From: Bacteroidales bacterium
Lineage (GTDB): Bacteria > Bacteroidota > Bacteroidia > Bacteroidales > PUMT01
Length of the DNA stretch: 5,352 nucleotides
Assembly: GCA_007119075.1 (NCBI GenBank)
Contig: SKQJ01000140.1
Location: 1-5,352 of the forward strand
Reading direction: 5' to 3'
Positions 1 to 5,352 of the stretch are shown here, piece by piece. The notes under the pieces were generated by a model. The model saw nothing but the letters and a program-made list of their open reading frames with translations. It made no database searches and was not told the DNA's origin. A program made the translations under genes and the position numbers. Numbering within the stretch: the first letter of the stretch is position 1; each line of letters opens with the position of its first letter.

Positions 1-1736
1 AATGTGATCATGTTTGTCAGGAAATAATAATAGCTCAATGCCGATGCAAAATCATTGAAAATAAACAACATCATAACCGGCATCATATACATCATGGCCT
101 GCATGCCGGGCATCTGGCTTGATCCCGCGGTCATTTGCGAGTTCATCCTGGTATAGATCACGGTTGATGCGGCCATCAGCAATGTAAACAAGCTTACATG
201 GCTGCCATAGAAAGGAATGGTAAAAGGAAGATTGAGAATCGAGTCATAGGTAGACAAATCGGTCGCCCAGAGAAAACTTTCCTGCCTCAGCTCAAAGGAG
301 GCCGGAAAAAACCTGAACAGCGCTATCAGTACCGGCAACTGTATAAGCATTGGCAGGCAGCCTCCCATAGGGTTAACACCGGCACGCTTATACAATGCCA
401 TGGTGGCCTGTTGCCTCTCCATCGGCTTATCCTTGGGTATCTTGCTGTTCAGCTCGTCGATCTGCGGCTTTAAAACCCGCATTCTGGAGGTCGATACATA
501 TGATTTGTATGTCAGGGGAAAAACCAGTATCTTGATAAATATGGTAAGCAACAATATGATTATCCCGTAATTCGTGATGTATCTTTCCAGGAAGTTAAAT
601 ACAGGAATTACCAGGAACCGGTTTACCCAGCCAAAAATGCCCCACCCCAGGGGCACCATCTGTTCAAGTTCAAGATCATAGTTTTTGCCTGCCAGGTAAG
701 TCCTCGAATAATTTCGCAATGTATTAAAATGGTTGGGCCCGAAATAAAACTGCATCGGGACCATTTCGGCCGGACGGTTCTCAATGGGGATCCGGATATC
801 GGCAAGGTAATTCCTGATATAAGGCCCCTCATCAAACCGGACCTGCTCGAGTATGGCACTGGAAAAATGATTCTCGGCGATAAGTACCGAAGAAAAAAAC
901 TGTTGTTTAAAGGCTATCCATTTTAACCTGGTTCGCAGCTCCTCGTGATCGCGTTCCGGCCTTTCCGAAAGCTTATCGACATCATCGCCGAGAAACTTAT
1001 AATTAATGGTAGAATAATTGTTCTCGTACTTGCTGCCTCTTTCCTGTCCGGGAACATCAATCTGCCACAGCAGATCAATATAGCTGGCTCCGGCTCCAAG
1101 GACCTGGTCCATCCCTACCAGGTTGATGGAAAAATCAACCATATAGCTGTCCGGCGCCAGACTGTACAGATATTCTATATACCTGTTTTCGCCGGCATAA
1201 AGCCGCATGGCAAGCGCAGACCCCTCCTGAATTGCGGGTGCCATATCCGCAGGCACGGGCATGAAATACAGATCATTTGTAGAAATGCTGCGGTTCTGCG
1301 CAAAGAAGTTCAGACCGAAAATATTTTCATCCCCTTCAAACAGCAGCAACGGCAATGAATCCCATGTCTGATATTCCTTTAGCTCGACCGACCATGGCCT
1401 GCCTCCTCTTGAGGATATATTTACCCTTACCTTTTCGTTTTCTATTGTATAAAGTTCATCTTCACCAATTGCGGCGGGGGCAAATGCCCCGAGCCTCCTT
1501 TCCTGTTCACCGGTTACCTGCTCAGGGTCTGTTTCCTGCAGGGGAAGCTCCTCTTCCAGATCATCCCTGGTTATCCGTCGTGCCTCCTCTTCGAGCTGCT
1601 GTTGTCTTACCATTTCCAGTGAATCCAGACGGCGCCTTGTGGCCTCGATTTCCTCGGGCGACGGCCGGTTCAGAACACTGAAAATAATAAGTATCAATGC
1701 AATGAGAATTATACCGGTTATCGAATTTCTATCCAT
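1..1736 (-). CDS. yidC: Membrane protein insertase YidC (C-terminus cut by window edge)
   Basis: YidC/Oxa1-family insertase, which inserts and folds inner-membrane proteins alone or with SecYEG. From the ATG at 1736-1734 the frame stays open for 578 codons to the left edge. The order is that of Gram-negative YidC: TM1 at about residues 5-22, a charged Glu/Gln/Arg-rich stretch (28-80), a periplasmic beta domain (about 83-375), TM2 (about 389-408), a basic cytoplasmic hairpin (410-455) holding ALYKRAGVNPMGGC, then TM segments near 457-476, 505-527 and 548-575. The match to E. coli YidC is clear through FPLTYKSY, NPMGGCLPMLIQLPV and the final YYYFLTN; Y570 and Y571 align with E. coli Y516 and Y517. 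Lys402 replaces E. coli Arg366. Bacteroidota homologues usually run a little past 600 residues, so perhaps a few dozen are missing. No Shine-Dalgarno is visible. The gene lies 78 bp downstream of pyrG on the same strand. Confidence 0.97.
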   Translation of the reverse strand, partial: MDRNSITGIILIALILIIFSVLNRPSPEEIEATRRRLDSLEMVRQQQLEEEARRITRDDLEEELPLQETDPEQVTGEQERRLGAFAPAAIGEDELYTIENEKVRVNISSRGGRPWSVELKEYQTWDSLPLLLFEGDENIFGLNFFAQNRSISTNDLYFMPVPADMAPAIQEGSALAMRLYAGENRYIEYLYSLAPDSYMVDFSINLVGMDQVLGAGASYIDLLWQIDVPGQERGSKYENNYSTINYKFLGDDVDKLSERPERDHEELRTRLKWIAFKQQFFSSVLIAENHFSSAILEQVRFDEGPYIRNYLADIRIPIENRPAEMVPMQFYFGPNHFNTLRNYSRTYLAGKNYDLELEQMVPLGWGIFGWVNRFLVIPVFNFLERYITNYGIIILLLTIFIKILVFPLTYKSYVSTSRMRVLKPQIDELNSKIPKDKPMERQQATMALYKRAGVNPMGGCLPMLIQLPVLIALFRFFPASFELRQESFLWATDLSTYDSILNLPFTIPFYGSHVSLFTLLMAASTVIYTRMNSQMTAGSSQMPGMQAMMYMMPVMMLFIFNDFASALSYYYFLTNMIT

Positions 1737-1786
1737 GCTGAGTTACTTAATCTGTATATATCGTTGAAACATTAACGGGTTTAAAT

Positions 1787-1818
1787 CAAAAATATGATAT
1801 GTCCGCGCATACGGCTAA
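1787..1818 (-). promoter_or_regulatory. Candidate yidC promoter in the pyrG-yidC gap
   Basis: On the minus strand TATTTTTG (1794-1787) fits TAnnTTTG exactly. Twenty nucleotides upstream is TTAG (1818-1815), a three-of-four match to the -33 TTTG, whose last three bases are the pyrG stop codon. The predicted leader to the yidC ATG at 1736 is about 40-45 nt. This would let yidC be transcribed apart from pyrG, though readthrough from pyrG is equally possible because I see no terminator in the 78-bp gap. No Shine-Dalgarno precedes the ATG. Confidence 0.42.
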
Positions 1819-3431
1819 TCCGAATTGCGAAATTTCAGTGCCTCACTGACAAAATTTATAAACAGCGGATGCGGACTGAGAACCGTGCTCCTGTATTCGG
1901 GATGGAACTGCACTCCGACAAACCACCGGTGTTCAGGTATTTCCATTATTTCCACCAGTCCGGTGTCGGGATTTATTCCGGAAGCAATGAATCCCTTTTC
2001 GGCAAACCGGTCAAGATATTCATTATTTATCTCATACCGGTGCCTGTGCCTTTCCAGCACCTCTTCCCGGTCATATATCCTGCTGCACCGGGTTCCCGGT
2101 TTTATGTTGCAGGGATAGATGCCAAGGCGCATGGTGCCTCCCTTGCTGGTCACTCCTTTCTGTTCTTCCATCAAATCAATGACGGGATGCGGCGTTTTCA
2201 GGTACATCTCGGTGGAATGGGCGTCTTCCAGTTTGAGAACGTTTCGTGCAAATTCGATTATGGCGCACTGAAGCCCCAGGCATATGCCCAAAAAAGGTAT
2301 GTTATTTTCCCTGGCAAAGCGTGCAGCCAGAATTTTCCCTTCTATGCCCCTGTCTCCAAAACCAGGCGCAACCAGTATGCCGTGCATGTCGCTTAAAAGA
2401 TCGCCGATATTGGATTCATTAAGTTTTTCGGACTGGAGGCTCCTCAGCTCAACCTTGCAGTTATTTACTGCGCCGGCATGAACAAACGATTCCATAATAG
2501 ACTTGTATGAATCAGGAAGCTCAACGTATTTGCCTACAAGGGCGATTTTCACATGGTGTCTGGGATTTTTCACCTTGTTGACGAACTGCTTCCATGGTTT
2601 CATCTCCGGTTTGTTTTCAACAGGCAGATTCATTTTCTGCAAAACGGAGACATCGAGATTTTCTTTCTGCATCAGCAGGGGAACCTCGTATATGGTAGAA
2701 ACATCGACCGACTCGATTACAGAACCAAAATCGACATTGCAGAACAGGGCAACCTTCTTTCTGATATCATTGTTAAGGGGATGCTCGGTGCGGAGGACCA
2801 GGATGTTGGGCTGGATACCGTTCTCAAGCAACAGCTTGACCGAGTGCTGGGTCGGCTTTGTCTTTAATTCTGCCGATGCCGACAAATAAGGTACCAGGGT
2901 AAGATGTATAACCAGTGAATTAAGAGGGCCCATTTCCCATTTCAGCTGCCTGATGGCTTCGATATAGGGAAGGGATTCGATGTCGCCGACCGTGCCTCCG
3001 ATCTCGGTAATAATGAAGTCAAAATTGCCTTTTGATCCCAGGATCTTTATCCTCCGCTTTATTTCATCTGTTATGTGGGGAATGACCTGCACAGTTTTCC
3101 CCAGGTAATCACCCTTTCTTTCCTTGTTGATAACGGACTGGTATATGCGACCGGTTGTAACATTATTGTTCTGTGTGGTGGCCATATTGAGAAACCTCTC
3201 ATAGTGCCCGAGATCAAGGTCGGTTTCGGCACCGTCTTCAGTCACATAGCACTCTCCGTGTTCGTAAGGATTTAGTGTGCCGGGATCCACGTTTATATAT
3301 GGATCAAGCTTCTGTATGGTTACCGAATAACCCCGTGCCTGCAGCAATTTGGCGAGGGAGGCGGAAATAATCCCTTTTCCCAGCGAGGAAGTTACTCCCC
3401 CGGTTACAAAAATGTATTTTCGAAGTGACAA
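1815..3431 (-). CDS. pyrG: CTP synthase (glutamine-hydrolysing), TTG start
   Basis: Cytoplasmic enzyme of the last step of de novo CTP synthesis: UTP, ATP and glutamine give CTP, ADP, phosphate and glutamate. It is complete at 538 residues, the usual family length. The N-terminal synthetase domain (about 1-270) has KYIFVTGGVTSSLGKG with the P-loop at 15-20, the Mg/ATP-site acids D71 (in ETDLDLGHYERF) and E143 (in ITEIGGTVGD), and the UTP/CTP-site motif KTKPTQHSVK at 190-199. The C-terminal class I glutamine amidotransferase domain (about 295-538) has the oxyanion segment PGFGDRG, nucleophile C384 in GICLGLQC, and H510 and E512 in QFHPEY. All expected catalytic residues are present. The start is TTG at 3431-3429: an in-frame TAA at 3446-3444 lies four codons upstream and no ATG comes before the conserved N-terminus. 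No Shine-Dalgarno is visible. It is followed by yidC, a pairing I recall as common in Bacteroidota. Confidence 0.98.
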   Translation of the reverse strand: MSLRKYIFVTGGVTSSLGKGIISASLAKLLQARGYSVTIQKLDPYINVDPGTLNPYEHGECYVTEDGAETDLDLGHYERFLNMATTQNNNVTTGRIYQSVINKERKGDYLGKTVQVIPHITDEIKRRIKILGSKGNFDFIITEIGGTVGDIESLPYIEAIRQLKWEMGPLNSLVIHLTLVPYLSASAELKTKPTQHSVKLLLENGIQPNILVLRTEHPLNNDIRKKVALFCNVDFGSVIESVDVSTIYEVPLLMQKENLDVSVLQKMNLPVENKPEMKPWKQFVNKVKNPRHHVKIALVGKYVELPDSYKSIMESFVHAGAVNNCKVELRSLQSEKLNESNIGDLLSDMHGILVAPGFGDRGIEGKILAARFARENNIPFLGICLGLQCAIIEFARNVLKLEDAHSTEMYLKTPHPVIDLMEEQKGVTSKGGTMRLGIYPCNIKPGTRCSRIYDREEVLERHRHRYEINNEYLDRFAEKGFIASGINPDTGLVEIMEIPEHRWFVGVQFHPEYRSTVLSPHPLFINFVSEALKFRNSD

Positions 3432-3464
3432 GGAACAGATATTTTAATGGATTAATAAAGAGCG

Positions 3465-3486
3465 CAAAATTAAAAATATTTTCAAA
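3465..3486 (-). promoter_or_regulatory. Candidate pyrG promoter (Bacteroidota -7 element)
   Basis: On the minus strand TAATTTTG (3472-3465) matches the Bacteroidota -7 consensus TAnnTTTG exactly, 33 nt before the pyrG start codon. A TTTG at 3486-3483 lies upstream, but the spacer is only 10 nt against the usual 19-21, so it is probably not the true -33 element, and nothing better sits at the proper distance. If the site is used, the 5' leader is only about 25-30 nt, too short for an attenuator or riboswitch. The surrounding DNA is AT-rich, so a chance match is possible. Confidence 0.42.
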
Positions 3487-3496
3487 GAATCGGGGA

Positions 3497-3518
3497 ATCC
3501 GGGCATTAAAATCCGGAT
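3497..3518 (-). repeat. Short inverted repeat between the DUF349 gene and pyrG
   Basis: Arms ATCCGG and CCGGAT (6 bp) surround a 10-nt loop, 56 nt past the DUF349 stop codon. The stem is GC-rich, but no T-run follows on the minus strand, so it is a poor candidate for a rho-independent terminator. It lies just upstream of the candidate pyrG promoter and could equally be an operator or chance. The rest of this gap, apart from a short AGGCGCCT palindrome at 3549-3556, shows nothing I can name. Confidence 0.3.
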
Positions 3519-3573
3519 CAGCTCATCAACCCGGCCCTGTATGAGATAAGGCGCCTATAAACAATAGAATAAT

Positions 3574-5352
3574 TTATTCAGGATCCATCTCATCGATCAT
3601 CCGTATCTTTTCCTCAAGCATGGCCATTTGTTTCTTCCCCTGCTCTATCTTCTCCCTGAATTCCCTGATGGTGGCTTCGGCTGACCTTGATTTTGCGAAG
3701 AACCCGATATTGTTCTCCCAAAGAGTGATATCGCTTTCAAGTTGTTTATAACGGTTGAGAAACTTTTCCCTTTCAAACTTCATCTTATTAAGGGCCTTTG
3801 GTTTCTGCCTGACCCCTTCAAGCTTGTGACGGAATTTCATAAGGTTCTTTTTGTTATCATCAACCTTCAGTCCCTCGAAATGCCTGTCTAAAGCAGCCCT
3901 GTATTGCTTTTGTATCTTTTCCTTTTCCTTTATGGGGACAAAACCTATAGAAACCCATTCGCGCTGATATTCCTTAAGGGTATTCAGACTGGCATCGAGA
4001 TCGCTGCCGAACTTGAAATTCTCAATTTTCTCTATGAGCTCCAGCTTCTTCCTGAGGTTCTCCTCATACCTGGCATCGATACCGGAAAAATGTTCCGCTT
4101 TTTTGTCAAAAAAGTGATCACAGGCGGCACGGAACCGTTTCCAGACCGGATCATAATGTTTCCTGGGAACCGGCCCGATCTCCTTCCATTTTTTCTGAAG
4201 CGCGATCAGCTCGTCGGTAGTCCTTTTCCAGTCAGTACTATCCTTATAAGCTTCGGCCTGAATGCACAGATCAATTTTTTTCTGGAGGTTCTCATTGAGA
4301 AACTCTTTGTTTTTGCTGGTATATTCCCGCTTGCGAGCGAAAAACCGGTCGGTCACATTACGAAACCGATTGTATATCCGGGCATTGTCTTTCCTGGGCG
4401 CGAAGCCGATAGTCTTCCATGTTTTCTGCAGGTTGACCATTTCCCTGGTAAGCTTTTCGACCTGCTGAAAGCTCTCAAACGTAGTCTCATTGATCATTTC
4501 AGCTTTTTCACAAAGCGCAGTCTTTGTTTCAAGGTTTTTTTTCTGTGTGTCCTTCAGCTTGTCAAAATGCTCCTGGTGTTTTTTGTTTATCTGATGGGTA
4601 ATCTCCCTTAAGCGCTCCCATATGGCATCTTTCTGATCGCGGGGCACCGGACCGGTTTCCCGCCACTGATCATGTATCTTCTGCAGCTTACGGAAGGCAT
4701 TGATGATGTTTGGCTCAAGCAGGAGCTCTTCGGCCTTTTCACATAATTCAATCTTGGTTTCCAGGTTTTTTTTGAGATCGAGATCCCGCAGTTCCTTATC
4801 AATCTTTACCTGGTCGTAGAACATTTCCACGTGATGATGGTAGGTATCCCAAAGATCCCTGAGATTTTGCTGGGGGACCATTCCTGTTTCATGCCATCGT
4901 TTCTGAAGCTTCCGGAATTCGCTAAAGGAGCGGTTTATATCTTCGGTACGGCCGACCAGTTCCTTGAGGTCTTCGATTACTTTAAGCTTGGCCTCCAGGT
5001 TTGATTGCCTGGTTGAATCCAGGCTCCGGTTATGGGCGGCTTTTGAATGACGGTATTTCCGGTAAAGCTCCTTGAACCGTTCCTCCCGGGGATCTGTACC
5101 CGGATCAAATGCTTCGGCCTCTCCACCCTCCTGCATGAATCTTTTCCGCTTCTGCTCTATTTCGGCCTTGTGGGTTTTATAAAAATTTGACTTGATAGCT
5201 TCTACATCCTCTCTCACCCCTGCAACCGACGGGGATTCAAGCAATTCTTCAAGGGCCTTCAGCAGCTGTTCCTTGTCAAGATCCTGGTAATTAAGTGATC
5301 GGGGCTTGCCCGGACTTTCCGGGTCCCCGTTCTGGCCGGGAGCGGGTTTGTC
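3574..5352 (-). CDS. DUF349 repeat protein, N-terminus outside window
   Basis: Large soluble protein of unknown function; 592 C-terminal residues are visible before the TAA at 3576-3574. The frame is open to the right edge. A possible TTG at 5244-5242 is internal, because 36 further in-frame codons precede it and encode a Pro/Gly-rich linker and a helix (LDKEQLLKALEELL) that runs into the conserved segment. Layout in fragment numbering: linker 1-20, helical region about 22-117 with VEAIKSNFYKTHKAEIE, five tandem DUF349 units (118-502), then a charged, probably coiled-coil tail (503-592). It has no membrane segment or catalytic motif that I recognise and is rich in Lys, Glu and Arg. Bacteroidota commonly carry one such long multi-repeat protein. 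The role is unassigned; a scaffold or nucleic-acid-associated role is only a guess from the charge and helical repeats. The 142-bp gap and a promoter-like site before pyrG suggest separate transcription. Confidence 0.93.
   Translation of the reverse strand, partial: DKPAPGQNGDPESPGKPRSLNYQDLDKEQLLKALEELLESPSVAGVREDVEAIKSNFYKTHKAEIEQKRKRFMQEGGEAEAFDPGTDPREERFKELYRKYRHSKAAHNRSLDSTRQSNLEAKLKVIEDLKELVGRTEDINRSFSEFRKLQKRWHETGMVPQQNLRDLWDTYHHHVEMFYDQVKIDKELRDLDLKKNLETKIELCEKAEELLLEPNIINAFRKLQKIHDQWRETGPVPRDQKDAIWERLREITHQINKKHQEHFDKLKDTQKKNLETKTALCEKAEMINETTFESFQQVEKLTREMVNLQKTWKTIGFAPRKDNARIYNRFRNVTDRFFARKREYTSKNKEFLNENLQKKIDLCIQAEAYKDSTDWKRTTDELIALQKKWKEIGPVPRKHYDPVWKRFRAACDHFFDKKAEHFSGIDARYEENLRKKLELIEKIENFKFGSDLDASLNTLKEYQREWVSIGFVPIKEKEKIQKQYRAALDRHFEGLKVDDNKKNLMKFRHKLEGVRQKPKALNKMKFEREKFLNRYKQLESDITLWENNIGFFAKSRSAEATIREFREKIEQGKKQMAMLEEKIRMIDEMDPE
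3847..5001 (-). repeat. Five tandem DUF349 repeats (protein level)
   Basis: The units start at 5001, 4767, 4536, 4290 and 4059 (78, 77, 82, 77 and 71 residues). Each opens with an Asn-Leu helix such as NLETKIELCEKAE and carries a W-x-x-x-G core followed by a Pro: WHETGMVP, WRETGPVPR, WKTIGFAPRK, WKEIGPVPRK and WVSIGFVPIK. A basic/aromatic helix follows, for example RFRAACDHFFDKK. Units 2, 3 and 4 share a Cys in the opening helix (ELCEKAE, ALCEKAE, DLCIQAE); units 1 and 5 have Ile there. Unit 5 is the shortest and has lost the Arg after the Pro. A sixth Asn-Leu start (NLMKFRHKLE) leads into the C-terminal tail without the Trp-Gly core. The DNA copies have diverged, so this is an old protein repeat and not a recent duplication. 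Confidence 0.9.

Noticed and set aside
623..859. Minus-strand 78-codon frame inside yidC, suggesting a possible frameshift
   Set aside because: The main yidC frame was translated in full: 578 codons from 1736 to the edge, without a stop and with family-like sequence throughout, so the gene is intact as far as it is visible.
945..1681. Plus-strand open frames of 137 and 108 codons opposite yidC
   Set aside because: Both are antisense to the continuous yidC frame and their low-complexity products have no family resemblance.
1794..2396. Plus-strand 200-codon open frame opposite the end of pyrG
   Set aside because: It lies antisense to the conserved glutaminase domain, has no recognisable motif, and begins in the pyrG-yidC gap without a convincing start context.
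3497..3518. Rho-independent terminator for the DUF349 gene
   Set aside because: The stem is only 6 bp with a 10-nt loop and no T-run follows on the transcribed strand. It is listed as an inverted repeat only.
3904..4611. Plus-strand 235-codon open frame opposite the DUF349 gene
   Set aside because: It is antisense to well-conserved DUF349 repeats. Its Phe/Leu/Ile-rich product mirrors Lys/Glu-rich coding on the other strand and looks like no known family.
4608..4802. Minus-strand 64-codon frame overlapping the DUF349 gene
   Set aside because: It is an out-of-frame shadow within the repeats. It cannot be reached by a -1 slip at the A8 tract, since it is in the other frame.
1..5352. A novel defence, mobile or regulatory system
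   Set aside because: All coding capacity is taken by three housekeeping-type genes and the gaps total 220 bp. There are no integrase, transposase, toxin, CRISPR or phage signatures and no shift in composition that I could see.

Overview
The window looks like core chromosome of a member of the Bacteroidota with moderate GC content. Three things suggest this. The pyrG and yidC proteins have Bacteroidota-style sequences and lie side by side in the order I recall for that phylum. The large upstream protein has several DUF349 repeats and resembles its Bacteroidota relatives. The starts lack Shine-Dalgarno sequences, while TAnnTTTG-type -7 promoter elements occur upstream of them. This assignment comes from pattern recognition, not from a database search.

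All three genes lie on the minus strand, so transcription runs from right to left. At the right edge (3574-5352) is a large, helical, charged protein with five tandem DUF349 repeats; its N-terminus lies outside the window. A 142-bp gap (3432-3573) follows, with a likely promoter and a weak inverted repeat. Next is a complete pyrG, encoding CTP synthase (1815-3431), which starts at TTG. After a 78-bp gap (1737-1814) with a second candidate promoter comes yidC, the inner-membrane insertase (1-1736), which is cut at its C-terminus by the left edge. Only about 4 percent of the window is non-coding. I saw no tRNA, rRNA, CRISPR array, insertion sequence or phage gene.

PyrG makes CTP for nucleic acids and phospholipid precursors, and YidC inserts and folds inner-membrane proteins. 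The two have no direct biochemical link; their adjacency looks like conserved gene order. The DUF349 protein has no assigned function. I found no new biological system here. The points worth a second look are modest: the TTG start of pyrG, the two candidate promoters, paired A8 tracts with slippery-heptamer sequence in the DUF349 gene, and a lysine in YidC where E. coli has its key intramembrane arginine.
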